From Cloacibacillus sp. An23 (lineage in GTDB: Bacteria > Synergistota > Synergistia > Synergistales > Synergistaceae): 64,000 nucleotides of DNA. Position 1 is the first letter of the stretch, and each line of letters begins with the position of its first letter. The position numbers were made by a program, and so were the translations under genes. Below, piece after piece: positions 1 through 8,980 of the stretch. A model generated the notes under the pieces. That model had not been told where the DNA came from, did not search any database, and saw only the letters and a list, made by a program, of their open reading frames with translations. The stretch is taken from positions 1-64,000 of the forward strand of contig NZ_NFJQ01000008.1 of the NCBI RefSeq assembly GCF_002159945.1, given 5' to 3'.

Positions 1-414
1 AAAACCAACCAGTTCAACCTAACGGCGCGGAGATACACCGAAAGCGACATCCGCAGGATGAAAGAAGACGGCAGCCACAAAATCTGGATAGGCGAACTGG
101 AAGACAAATTCGGCAGCTATGGCAAGGTCATACTAGCGATAGTAAGGCTGGAACCGAAGGAACAGCGAGCGGTGATAGACACCTTCCTCATGAGCTGCAG
201 GGTCATGGGACGGAATGTGGAGACGGAGTTTCTTAAACATATAGAGCATGACCTTAAAGAAGAAGGCATTAAAGAAATCATAGGCGAGTATGTGGAAACG
301 GCTAAGAATAATGTCGTCAAAGATTTCTATTTACAGCGAATTGGATGGGAGACGACAAACGAGATTTCTGGCTCAATAGTGTCGTATACAAAAAAGATCA
401 AAACTCTAGTATAG
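1..414 (+). CDS. FkbH-like HAD protein, C-terminal fragment (truncated by window start)
   Basis: Open from base 1 in frame 1 with no start codon, so the gene begins outside the window. The first codons read KTNQFNLT followed by R-rich residues, a signature I associate with FkbH-type proteins, where a HAD domain is followed by a GNAT-like domain. The end contains a GNAT-like stretch (YGKVILAIVRL) and a helix ending in HIEHDLKE. FkbH proteins load a glyceryl unit from 1,3-bisphosphoglycerate onto an acyl carrier protein, or act as phosphatase-like tailoring enzymes in surface-glycan loci. The HAD catalytic half is not visible, so activity cannot be judged. The next gene follows within 30 bases. 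Family assignment is moderately firm; the specific role is inferred. Confidence 0.72.
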   Translation, partial: KTNQFNLTARRYTESDIRRMKEDGSHKIWIGELEDKFGSYGKVILAIVRLEPKEQRAVIDTFLMSCRVMGRNVETEFLKHIEHDLKEEGIKEIIGEYVETAKNNVVKDFYLQRIGWETTNEISGSIVSYTKKIKTLV

Positions 415-443
415 ATATTGGCGAAGGGAAATATTTTTGTGCT

Positions 444-1577
444 ATGCCTACTAAACTTTTGATGGTATCGACTGTAGCATCAACATTAAGTGCTTTTTTA
501 TTGCCGCACGTAAAATGTATGCAGCAGCAAGGGTGGATTGTGGACGGAGCTGCAAACGGCATTATTGGCAATGATAAATGCATCAGCACTTTTAACTCCG
601 TTTACGATATAAAATGGAGCCGTAATCCGTTTGATGTTTTCCGCATGATTGAAGCAATGGATAGAATCCGAAGCATCGTGGAGGATGGTGGGTATGACGT
701 TGTCCATGTCCATACTCCAATTGCTTCCGCAGTGACACGTTTTGCACTTAGGCATATGGTCAAGGCTAAACAGATAAAAATGATGTATACGGCTCACGGC
801 TTCCACTTCTACAAAGGAGCGCCGCTGCTGAACTGGCTTGTGTACTATCCGATAGAAAAATATTTGTCACGTTATACAGATGTGTTGGTTACTATAAACA
901 AAGAGGACTACGCTCGTGCCCAAAGAAAATTTTGTACTCCTGTTGTCTATTACATCCCAGGAATTGGTGTCGATATAGAGAAATTTAAACGATGTAAAGT
1001 CTCTAAGCATGATAAAAGAGTAGAACTAGGCATCCCGGATAATGCTTTTGTACTATTGTCAGTAGGAGAACTAGCTAATAGGAAAAACCAACGTGTTGTT
1101 ATTAGGGCACTTGGTAAAATCAATGACCCAACAATTTTCTATGTGATTGCAGGTAAAGGTCCTCTTGAAAATGAATACATGAGATTGGCAATGCAAAATG
1201 GTATTGCAGACAATGTCATGCTCTTAGGCCATAGGTTAGATATTGACGAGATATGTAAAGTTGCTGATGTTTTTGTACATCCAAGCGTAAGAGAAGGACT
1301 TGGCATTGCCCCTTTGGAGAGTATGGCTGTAGGACTTCCGCTAATATCGTCGTATGTCAATGGTATAAAGGACTATACACAAGATGGTGTTACAGGATGC
1401 TGTATAAGCAATCCGCTAGATGTTGAAGCAATGGTGGCAGCGATACTAACCATGCGGGATAATATCGAATTTCGGAAGCGATGTGCTTTGAATAATATAG
1501 AGATTGCAAAAAGCTTTGATATGAAGTTCTCATTAAAAGCTATGAGTAATATATATTGCAGGCAAGTAGCAAAATAG
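444..1577 (+). CDS. Glycosyltransferase family 4 (GT-B fold)
   Basis: A 377-residue glycosyltransferase that would transfer a sugar from a nucleotide-sugar to a growing lipid-linked glycan on the cytoplasmic side of the inner membrane. The N-terminal half has the acceptor-side pattern (VVHVHTPIAS, then TAHGFHFYKG). The C-terminal half has the donor-binding GT4 pattern, including the EX7E motif at about residues 284-292 (EGLGIAPLE). I start at ATG 444 (MPTKLLMVSTVAS). An in-frame ATG at 345 would add 33 residues unlike the family and would overlap the previous gene by 70 bases. Codon use is AT-rich, as in the following polysaccharide genes. Donor and acceptor cannot be deduced. Confident as GT4. 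Confidence 0.9.
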   Translation: MPTKLLMVSTVASTLSAFLLPHVKCMQQQGWIVDGAANGIIGNDKCISTFNSVYDIKWSRNPFDVFRMIEAMDRIRSIVEDGGYDVVHVHTPIASAVTRFALRHMVKAKQIKMMYTAHGFHFYKGAPLLNWLVYYPIEKYLSRYTDVLVTINKEDYARAQRKFCTPVVYYIPGIGVDIEKFKRCKVSKHDKRVELGIPDNAFVLLSVGELANRKNQRVVIRALGKINDPTIFYVIAGKGPLENEYMRLAMQNGIADNVMLLGHRLDIDEICKVADVFVHPSVREGLGIAPLESMAVGLPLISSYVNGIKDYTQDGVTGCCISNPLDVEAMVAAILTMRDNIEFRKRCALNNIEIAKSFDMKFSLKAMSNIYCRQVAK

Positions 1578-1651
1578 CGAATCTTATTTTATATAGGTTT
1601 ATCTATGAAGTGGTTAATCGATTTCGTAAAATGGTTGGAGGAAAAATTATT

Positions 1652-2386
1652 ATGATAACGCCGAAGCAAATCGCAGATATAACTATGACCCCGAAAAAAA
1701 GAAAAGACTCTAAAAATAATTATTTTGCGTTCTATATAGGCAGACCATTATCGTATATATTGACCATACCGTTTTTGTATACAAATATTGCGCCTAATAC
1801 TGTATCTGTACTTTCTGTAATTCCTAGTGTGGTTGGTTTTTTACTTATGGGATTAGGTGAAAATGTAGATACATTGCTACTAGGGTGGGTATGTTTTTTC
1901 TTGTGGAATCTATTGGACGGCGTAGATGGGAATATTGCACGGTATAAAAAACTATCTTCTCCAATCGGCAGTGTATATGATGCGATGGGAGGATATGCTG
2001 CAACAGTGCTTTCATTTTTTGCTTGGGGATGGGCTGCATCGCATAAAAATGGAATTATTGCTGATATTATTTTTATTCCACCGGAATTCTATATCGTAAT
2101 TGGCGCTTTGTCTGGAATTTTTACTTTGTTCCCTAGACTGATAATGCATCGTGCAATTACATCATTAAAAAATGAAAAAGCACTATCGGGGTTAATGGAC
2201 AAATCTGAGTATGGTATAGTTAAAACGATTGCGCTAAACATTACGTCAACATCAGGTTTTCTTCAGGTCTTTATGTTGGTTTCTATAATTTTCAACGCTA
2301 TGGATCTATTTACATTGAGTTATTGTGCAATCAATTTTTTGATTATGGCTGTTGCATTAAAAAATATACTGACTATGAAAGTTTGA
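1652..2386 (+). CDS. CDP-alcohol phosphotransferase-family membrane protein, atypical motif
   Basis: A 244-residue multi-pass membrane protein of the CDP-alcohol phosphotransferase superfamily, which moves a phospho-alcohol from a CDP-alcohol to an acceptor hydroxyl and releases CMP. The signature D-x2-DG-x2-AR-x8-G-x3-D-x3-D can be read at residues 89-114: D89, D92, G93, A96, R97, G106 and D110 are present, but position 114, normally the fourth aspartate, is glycine. The start at ATG 1652 is set by GGAGGA nine bases upstream; an earlier TTG at 1556 overlaps the glycosyltransferase. The next gene is an IspD/TarI-like cytidylyltransferase that could supply a CDP-polyol. Family is clear; activity is uncertain because of the motif change. 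Confidence 0.8.
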   Translation: MITPKQIADITMTPKKRKDSKNNYFAFYIGRPLSYILTIPFLYTNIAPNTVSVLSVIPSVVGFLLMGLGENVDTLLLGWVCFFLWNLLDGVDGNIARYKKLSSPIGSVYDAMGGYAATVLSFFAWGWAASHKNGIIADIIFIPPEFYIVIGALSGIFTLFPRLIMHRAITSLKNEKALSGLMDKSEYGIVKTIALNITSTSGFLQVFMLVSIIFNAMDLFTLSYCAINFLIMAVALKNILTMKV

Positions 2387-2399
2387 AAGGATATTCTCA

Positions 2400-3116
2400 A
2401 TGAATGTAGCTGTAATTATAGCGGGTGGATCCGGGCACCGTATGGGACAAGATATTCCCAAACAATTTATCAATGTTTATGATAAGCCAGTATTGATATA
2501 TACGCTGGAGGGATTTCAGCGTCATCCGTTAATTGACGTAATTGAAGTCGTTTGTCTTGACGGTTGGCACGGCGTATTATCAGCATATGCTAAACAATTT
2601 AATATTACAAAGCTTCAATGGATAGTCACTGGGGGAATAACAGGACAAGAGTCTATACGTAATGGGGTGTTTAATCTTGAGGACAAATGTGCCCCTGATG
2701 ACATCGTTATCATCCATGACGGCATTCGCCCTCTTGTCGATGATGCAGTTTTAACCGATGTGATTATGAAATGTCGTCAGTATGGAAACGCTGTTACTTC
2801 AATGCCATACAATGAGCAGATTTTTATAATTGACGATGAAGTATCCACAATTAAGTATATTCCGCGAGAAACACTTCGCCGCGTCTCAACCCCGCAGGCC
2901 TATAAATTTGGATTGCTTGACGCGAAATATCATGAAGCGTTTGAAAAACAGATTGGAATACACGGCTCATCATACACAAATACGATGATGGCCGATCTGG
3001 GCGAAAGGCTGTATTTCGCTTCCGGGTCTGATAAAAATATTAAACTTACAACAAAAGATGATTTAGAACTGTTCAAAGCATATCTGAAATCGGACAAAGA
3101 TAATTGGTTGAAGTAA
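2400..3116 (+). CDS. IspD/TarI-like cytidylyltransferase
   Basis: A 238-residue nucleotidyltransferase of the IspD family. It uses CTP to activate a sugar-alcohol phosphate, giving CDP-methylerythritol in IspD or CDP-ribitol in TarI/Bcs1. Visible motifs are the N-terminal AGGSGHRMG loop with PKQF, the HDGIRPLV motif near the middle and the C-terminal NIKLTTKDDL. Setting it between a CDP-alcohol phosphotransferase and an epimerase, in a polysaccharide locus, favours a surface-glycan CDP-polyol over isoprenoid synthesis; that is inference from context. The 13-base gap to the upstream stop and 16-base gap to the next start indicate one operon. Residues alone do not separate it from a true IspD. 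Confidence 0.85.
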   Translation: MNVAVIIAGGSGHRMGQDIPKQFINVYDKPVLIYTLEGFQRHPLIDVIEVVCLDGWHGVLSAYAKQFNITKLQWIVTGGITGQESIRNGVFNLEDKCAPDDIVIIHDGIRPLVDDAVLTDVIMKCRQYGNAVTSMPYNEQIFIIDDEVSTIKYIPRETLRRVSTPQAYKFGLLDAKYHEAFEKQIGIHGSSYTNTMMADLGERLYFASGSDKNIKLTTKDDLELFKAYLKSDKDNWLK

Positions 3117-3132
3117 AGAGGGATAGAGCGCA

Positions 3133-4182
3133 ATGAGCAACGAACTGTTTGAAGATGATATCAGATATGTGGCGGAGCTGGATTTACCATGGAATGAATT
3201 AACAGACAAAGCAGTCTTGATTACTGGCGCAAGCGGTTTGATAGGCAGTTTTCTTGTCAATGTGCTTATGTACAAAAATAGATTTGATAAATTAGATTGT
3301 AATATTTATGCAATCGGCAGAAATAAAGAAAGAGCTGATAAAACATTTTGTGAATATCAAGAGGACGAACGCTTCCAATTTATAGCCCACGATATCAATG
3401 TCCCTATGGGTGCTATAGATATAAAAGACGCTGATTACGTACTGCATTTAGCGAGTAATACGCACCCCATAGCTTATGCAGAAGATCCAATAGGTACAAT
3501 AACCGCTAACGTCATCGGCACGAATAATATGCTGGAATTTGCGGTGAATCATAACGCACGACGTTTGGTTTTTGCCTCTTCCAATGAAATCTACGGAGAA
3601 AATCGCGGAGACGCTGAATTCTTTGACGAGCGTTATTGCGGATATATAGACTGCAATACATTACGGGCCGGCTATCCCGAAAGTAAACGGTGTGGTGAGG
3701 CCTTATGTCAAGCATATATTAAACAAAAGGGACTTGACGCTGTAGTCGCAAGATTTACGCGTACATACGGCCCGACCATGCTAAGTTCTGATACAAAGGC
3801 AATAGCGCAATTCATAAAGAAAGCTGCTGCGCAAGAAAACATTGTATTAAAAAGCGATGGAAAACAGTTCTATTCCTATACATACGTAGCTGACGCGGTA
3901 TCAGGACTTCTTACCGTTATGCTGCGTGGGAAATGCGGTGAGGCATATAATATAGCCGATAAGAGAGGAGACATCAGGTTAAAAGACTTGGCGGAGATGA
4001 TAGCTGGCATTGCCGGTACGAATGTCGTCTTTGAACTGCCTGATGACAAAGAAAAGGCTGGCTATAGCACAGCGACGAAGGCTAGGTTGAACGGAGATAA
4101 GCTTAAAGCCCTTGGCTGGAATATGAGATATGACGTCTCTTCTGGCATGTGGAAGACTTTACGCTTTCTTATGATGAAATGA
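3133..4182 (+). CDS. NAD-dependent epimerase/dehydratase (extended SDR)
   Basis: A 349-residue extended short-chain dehydrogenase/reductase acting on nucleotide-sugars. The Rossmann GASGLIGS motif lies near residue 32, a catalytic-Ser region reads FASSNEIYGE, and the YxxxK pair is in YPESK. Length and layout resemble UDP-glucuronate decarboxylases and nucleotide-sugar epimerases. With the cytidylyltransferase upstream, the substrate could be a CDP-linked sugar, but the sequence does not show this. ATG 3133 follows an AGAGGGAT-type ribosome site at the end of the previous gene. Cytoplasmic. The enzyme class is firm; the substrate is unknown. Confidence 0.88.
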   Translation: MSNELFEDDIRYVAELDLPWNELTDKAVLITGASGLIGSFLVNVLMYKNRFDKLDCNIYAIGRNKERADKTFCEYQEDERFQFIAHDINVPMGAIDIKDADYVLHLASNTHPIAYAEDPIGTITANVIGTNNMLEFAVNHNARRLVFASSNEIYGENRGDAEFFDERYCGYIDCNTLRAGYPESKRCGEALCQAYIKQKGLDAVVARFTRTYGPTMLSSDTKAIAQFIKKAAAQENIVLKSDGKQFYSYTYVADAVSGLLTVMLRGKCGEAYNIADKRGDIRLKDLAEMIAGIAGTNVVFELPDDKEKAGYSTATKARLNGDKLKALGWNMRYDVSSGMWKTLRFLMMK

Positions 4183-4265
4183 CTTCAAGATATCGGCTTT
4201 ACCACATAAACATCAAGTAATAATAGGTAATGTTTTTTTGTGTGCGTTTTTATATTGGGAGAAAA

Positions 4266-6149
4266 ATGAGAGAAAACTTTTATCAAAAAATCTGGAATAA
4301 GATGGAAAAATTCCAATATGTCTCTTTTGATATATTTGACACCCTTATAAAGCGCAATGTTTCAACGCCAAGGGAAGTATTCAAACTTGTCGAAGAGAAA
4401 TATAACCTGCTAAATCCAACAAAGCCACGGATGGCTTTTTATAAGCAAAGAATTGAAGCTGAGCGGAAAGCCGTATATCTTAGCGACTGGGAAGAAGTTA
4501 CGTTTGACGCGATTTATGATCAAATGGAGATGAGCGAGGTAGAAAGAAAAACATTACAAGAACTGGAAATAGAAACTGAGTTACAGGTTTGTATACCTAA
4601 TTATCCCATACAGGAAATATATAAGCGATGCGTTGTCGGAGGCAAGACCATTGTTATCACTTCTGATATGTATTTGCCACAATGGGCAATCTGTAAAATA
4701 CTGACAAATTGTGGCTATGCTCATTATCATAGATTATATTTATCTTCAACAGTGGGCCTAAAAAAAATTACAGGGAATTTATTTAAATATGTTTTATCTG
4801 ACATGCAGATCGATAAAAGCGAGCTTGTACATATAGGAGATAGCAAAAGAGCTGATATTTTTGCATGCATGAAGAAAGGGATAAAGAGCATCTATCTTTC
4901 ACATACCGTAATCAATACAACGTTTATAAACCGTACAATGTTAGGTAACGCAAGCGAGCATTCTCCGTATATCTTCATAAATAATATGCTGTCCAAATAT
5001 CATAGTAGATCTAAGCTGTTTCTATGGGGATATGAAGCATTAGGGCCTTTATTGCTGGGGTTTTGCCACTGGATACACAGCAAAGTCCACGAACAAAATA
5101 TAGAACGGACGTTTTTTCTTGCTCGCGATATGTATCTTGTTGTACAAGTATACCAGCGACTGTACCCTGACGAGTCTGTCCAATATCTAGAAATTTCACG
5201 TAAAAGTTTGAGAAGAGCATATATATTGGAGAGCAATCAGATTCATTCTGTTTTTGACACTATGGGACGCAGAGAATATTCAATCGGCGCTGTATGTGAC
5301 GCCATAGGTTTGGAGACAGGGGGCGTTGTTGAGGGCTGTGCAGCGTTAGGCGTAAATATAGCAGCATCTGACGAATTTACCAATAAAAATACCATTGTTT
5401 ATGATGCGCTAAACTATGTAATTTTAGAGATGCTTAGGAAAGAAGGGGATTTATCCTTAGATTATCTGAAATCAATGGGGATGTCAGCAAACATAAAAAT
5501 GGCGATAGTCGACGTAGGTTGGCACGGCACGCTGCAAAATATGCTGGAAAAAATACTTAGAACGAAAGTGATGGGAATGTACTTTGGAAATACTAAAAGA
5601 GCATCATTTAGCAAGATGGATACTTGCGGTTATTGGTTTGACACAGACGACGAACGTCTTGTCCTTTCGCAGCTTTCTATGATGTACATTCTTGAAGTAA
5701 TGTTATTCCCTAAAATTGGAACGACATCTGGTTATGTATATGAAGAAAATCATATCATACCACTATACGCTAAATGTGAAATGGGCGATGGCTTTGAAAA
5801 GGTTGAAGAGTTCCAAATCGGGGCTATGCAGTTTATTGATGATTATATAAACAAGTCGCCTTACAAAAATCTGCCGTTCCTTAAAAACGATGCGGTTATG
5901 GCATATGAGAAATTAGCCTTTCAGCCTACGTTATACCAAGCTAAGATGTTATCTTCTTTGCCCTATGAAGATGGAGACATAAAGCCGTTAGCCTTGGAAA
6001 AAAATATATTTTATTATTTATTAAGGCCTCGCTCGCTGTTGAATGACTATAAGCAAGCAAGGTGGAAGCCCGGGTTTATTAAACAAGTGTTTCCATTCAT
6101 TAAAAATCCGCATCAGTTGGATCTGCTTGTAAAAAATAGAAAGAATTAA
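4266..6149 (+). CDS. HAD-superfamily protein with long C-terminal domain (COG5610-like)
   Basis: A 627-residue protein with an N-terminal HAD phosphatase-like domain. Motif I is DIFDT at residues 22-26, motif II is the Ser in VITSDMYLP, and motif III is GDSKRAD. The C-terminal two thirds (from about residue 260) is a second domain that I do not recognise by function. I associate this architecture with predicted HAD hydrolases (COG5610) in capsule and O-antigen loci. No membrane segments stand out. The start at ATG 4266 is preceded by GGGAGA; an in-frame ATG at 4230 is less likely. Hydrolysis of a phosphorylated glycan precursor is a plausible but unproven role. Confidence 0.72.
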   Translation: MRENFYQKIWNKMEKFQYVSFDIFDTLIKRNVSTPREVFKLVEEKYNLLNPTKPRMAFYKQRIEAERKAVYLSDWEEVTFDAIYDQMEMSEVERKTLQELEIETELQVCIPNYPIQEIYKRCVVGGKTIVITSDMYLPQWAICKILTNCGYAHYHRLYLSSTVGLKKITGNLFKYVLSDMQIDKSELVHIGDSKRADIFACMKKGIKSIYLSHTVINTTFINRTMLGNASEHSPYIFINNMLSKYHSRSKLFLWGYEALGPLLLGFCHWIHSKVHEQNIERTFFLARDMYLVVQVYQRLYPDESVQYLEISRKSLRRAYILESNQIHSVFDTMGRREYSIGAVCDAIGLETGGVVEGCAALGVNIAASDEFTNKNTIVYDALNYVILEMLRKEGDLSLDYLKSMGMSANIKMAIVDVGWHGTLQNMLEKILRTKVMGMYFGNTKRASFSKMDTCGYWFDTDDERLVLSQLSMMYILEVMLFPKIGTTSGYVYEENHIIPLYAKCEMGDGFEKVEEFQIGAMQFIDDYINKSPYKNLPFLKNDAVMAYEKLAFQPTLYQAKMLSSLPYEDGDIKPLALEKNIFYYLLRPRSLLNDYKQARWKPGFIKQVFPFIKNPHQLDLLVKNRKN

Positions 6150-6185
6150 AAATATACCCAAAGCAATTGCCGTTATAATGTAAAA

Positions 6186-7553
6186 ATGTATATTTTATTT
6201 ATTGTCTCTTTGTGTTTTATTTTTTATATATCATATATAGTTTTTGAAAAGGATATGTTCGCTCCGCCAGTGATGATGGTTCTTGTCTTTATGGCTTGTG
6301 CTTGCGTGCCCATGACAAGATACGAAGACTGGCGGCTTGCCGAGTATGGCGCCCAGTCGGTTTTGCTGTTGATCCTAGGAATAATATCTTTTTTATCAGG
6401 TAGCCTGCTTGCATATTGTATCTCACATTACAGATATAATAGTATCTTGTTAACACGAGCATCGGATATAAGAAAAAGAATTATTATAACATCTTGGGGA
6501 TTTGCGCTTATGTTTGGTCTTGGCCTAGTTGAGATATTTATGCTGGCAGATTACATAAGAGCTACGGTCGTCAGTATGAATTTCCCCCATTCGTCACTTG
6601 GATCAATGTTATTCTCATACAGAGTGATTGACGTTAATAATCTTATCCCGAAAGAATTCGCTATGCCGAGCTATTTACGTTTATTACGTTATAGCGTAGA
6701 AGTGTTTTCTGCTTTTGCAGTATACGTTTTGCTACATAATTTTATTTTACAGTGCTATAAAAAATCTGATATGTGGCTTGTTCTAATAATATTACTTTGG
6801 CCTGTAAATTCGCTGCTTGTATCGGCGCGTGGGCATATTCTGAACTTATTGGCTGAGATTGTATATCTCATTTTTTTCTTCTATGGTGTCAAATATGGCT
6901 TTAATTTTCGTATTGCGATTCATGTTATAAGCAAGGGAGTAAAATTACTATTCGTTTTTTTTATTCTTTTCTTTGTATTTGCTATATTTCAAGGTAGAAT
7001 TCATAGTGGCAACACGTTATTTAACAGTGCTACTGTCTACGCAGGTGGCGGGATTCGCGCTTTCGATCTTTTTGTGAAAGCACCGAAAGACAAAAATACC
7101 GGGATGCTCGGAAACGATGAGACACTGATGGGCATCGGCTCTTTTTTGAACATGCACCTTGGAATTGGGAAAAAACCACTGGGGCCTCTTGAATTTAGAA
7201 ATATCGCAGGCAAGAATCTCGGTAATATTTACACCGCATTTAGAAGGTATTATAGTGATTTTGGAACGTTTGGTATTGTGTTTTTCTCTGCAATATTGGG
7301 GTTTATTATGAATTATATGTATATGAAAAGTAAGAATGCGTGCATTAAGGGAAAAACTGTGTTTGAAGTCTTGCTCTTTTCATGGATGTCGAGGTTTATC
7401 TTTTATATGCCGATTGAGGAATATTTTTATGGCAGTACCATTACACTAAGCGGTATATATAAAATTGTCTTATTGTATATATTATATCGAATATTTTCTG
7501 AAAAGAAGATTTTTATAAATGGCAGGGGTTGCATATGCAGCAGACATCATTAA
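6186..7553 (+). CDS. Wzy-like O-antigen/oligosaccharide repeat-unit polymerase
   Basis: A 455-residue, very hydrophobic protein with roughly ten or more predicted membrane helices and a long loop in the second half (about residues 265-365, containing HSGNTLF and FLNMHLGIG). This is the usual architecture of Wzy polymerases, which join undecaprenyl-linked repeat units at the periplasmic face. It lies directly before a Wzx-like flippase, the classical partner, and overlaps its start. Wzy proteins diverge strongly, so the call rests on topology and position rather than on a motif. An O-antigen ligase-like function cannot be excluded. Confidence 0.72.
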   Translation: MYILFIVSLCFIFYISYIVFEKDMFAPPVMMVLVFMACACVPMTRYEDWRLAEYGAQSVLLLILGIISFLSGSLLAYCISHYRYNSILLTRASDIRKRIIITSWGFALMFGLGLVEIFMLADYIRATVVSMNFPHSSLGSMLFSYRVIDVNNLIPKEFAMPSYLRLLRYSVEVFSAFAVYVLLHNFILQCYKKSDMWLVLIILLWPVNSLLVSARGHILNLLAEIVYLIFFFYGVKYGFNFRIAIHVISKGVKLLFVFFILFFVFAIFQGRIHSGNTLFNSATVYAGGGIRAFDLFVKAPKDKNTGMLGNDETLMGIGSFLNMHLGIGKKPLGPLEFRNIAGKNLGNIYTAFRRYYSDFGTFGIVFFSAILGFIMNYMYMKSKNACIKGKTVFEVLLFSWMSRFIFYMPIEEYFYGSTITLSGIYKIVLLYILYRIFSEKKIFINGRGCICSRHH

Positions 7554-8980
7554 GAAAAAATGCAATCCTTAATATCGTCTATCGTTTATCTAGCATAGTT
7601 TTTCCATTGATTACATATCCCTATGTTTCACGTGTATTGACAACCGAGAACATGGGACGCATATCATTTTTTAGTTCTTTATCTAATTATATGCTATTGA
7701 TAGGTTCACTTGGCATATATACTTATGGTGTCCGTATTGTTGCACAAGCAAGAGATAGTCGACGTGATCTCTCAATCATTGTAAAGGAACTATTGATTCT
7801 CAACTCTGCAGTAACAGGTGTTACTCTTGCAGTTTTAATTTTTTTTGTAGTTTTTACGGAAAAATTTCAAAATAACATGTCTTTATTTGTCATAAGTTGT
7901 TTGCAGATTGCAATGGCACCTTTAGGCATCGAATGGCTATACGGAGGTCTTGAACAGTATGGATATATAGCGCGACGTGCTATTTCTCTAAAAATTGCTT
8001 CATTAATTTTAATTTTTATATTTGTTAAGGATAAAAACGATTATGTTATTTATGCTACAATCACGTGTATCGGGTATATTGCTAATTATCTATGTAATTT
8101 CATTCATTCAATGAAATTTATAGACTGGAACGTGAACACAAAGTGGCAATTTAAGCGTCATATAAACTCTGTCTTGGTACTTTTTGCATCAATGCTGGCA
8201 ATCAATGTTTATACCAACGTGAATATTATTATGCTTGGAATTATATGCGGAAATCGTGCAGTGGGGCTATATGATATAGCAAGTAAAGGACAATTGGTTT
8301 TGCTTTCCCTGATAAACTCAGTTAGCTCCGTATTATTTCCGCGCCTTTCATATTATTTGATGACTAATGATATTAAGTCATATAATGCTGTACTTAACGA
8401 ATCTGTATCTGTAATATTGAGCATCGCTATACCGATAGCAGCATTCTTTTCTTTAGAAGCAAGAAACATTATTTTAGTCTTGGGTGGAGAAGAATATCTT
8501 CCGGCAGCGAATTGTATGCGAATATTAGCGCCTATTTTGATAATCTCAGGATTTTCCAATATAACCGGCAACCAAATATTATTGCCGCATGGACATGATG
8601 GAGCATTTATGAAAGCTGTATCGGCAGGTGCATTGGTAGCAATTATGTTAAACTTGTTTTTTATGCCTAGATATTGTTTTCTTGGAGCGGCAATGGTTAC
8701 TTTATTTGCAGAGTTTGTTCAGATGTCTATACAATTTATCTATTCAAGAAAATATCTTAGGAACAACGTTGATTTAAGCGAAATAATAAAAATAATATAC
8801 TCAACATTTTTGTCCATCATACCTATATTTATTATGATGTTTTATTTTATCTATCATCCAATTATCAATTTAATAATACATTTTTGTATTTTTACAATAT
8901 TGTATATTTTATTTGCCTTCCGCTTTAAGATGATTATTATAAAAGAATTATATGCTCGTTTTTCGCATATGGTCAATTAA
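7535..8980 (+). CDS. Wzx-like polysaccharide flippase
   Basis: A 481-residue membrane protein of the MVF/MATE-like polysaccharide exporter family. It has about 12-14 hydrophobic segments and the typical N-terminus (SIVFPLITYPYVSRVL). It would flip undecaprenyl-PP-linked repeat units from the cytoplasm to the periplasm for the neighbouring polymerase. I choose ATG 7535, preceded by AGGGG at suitable spacing, over the TTG at 7529. The start lies inside the polymerase gene, suggesting translational coupling. It is the last intact gene of the polysaccharide block. Confidence 0.88.
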   Translation: MQQTSLRKNAILNIVYRLSSIVFPLITYPYVSRVLTTENMGRISFFSSLSNYMLLIGSLGIYTYGVRIVAQARDSRRDLSIIVKELLILNSAVTGVTLAVLIFFVVFTEKFQNNMSLFVISCLQIAMAPLGIEWLYGGLEQYGYIARRAISLKIASLILIFIFVKDKNDYVIYATITCIGYIANYLCNFIHSMKFIDWNVNTKWQFKRHINSVLVLFASMLAINVYTNVNIIMLGIICGNRAVGLYDIASKGQLVLLSLINSVSSVLFPRLSYYLMTNDIKSYNAVLNESVSVILSIAIPIAAFFSLEARNIILVLGGEEYLPAANCMRILAPILIISGFSNITGNQILLPHGHDGAFMKAVSAGALVAIMLNLFFMPRYCFLGAAMVTLFAEFVQMSIQFIYSRKYLRNNVDLSEIIKIIYSTFLSIIPIFIMMFYFIYHPIINLIIHFCIFTILYILFAFRFKMIIIKELYARFSHMVN

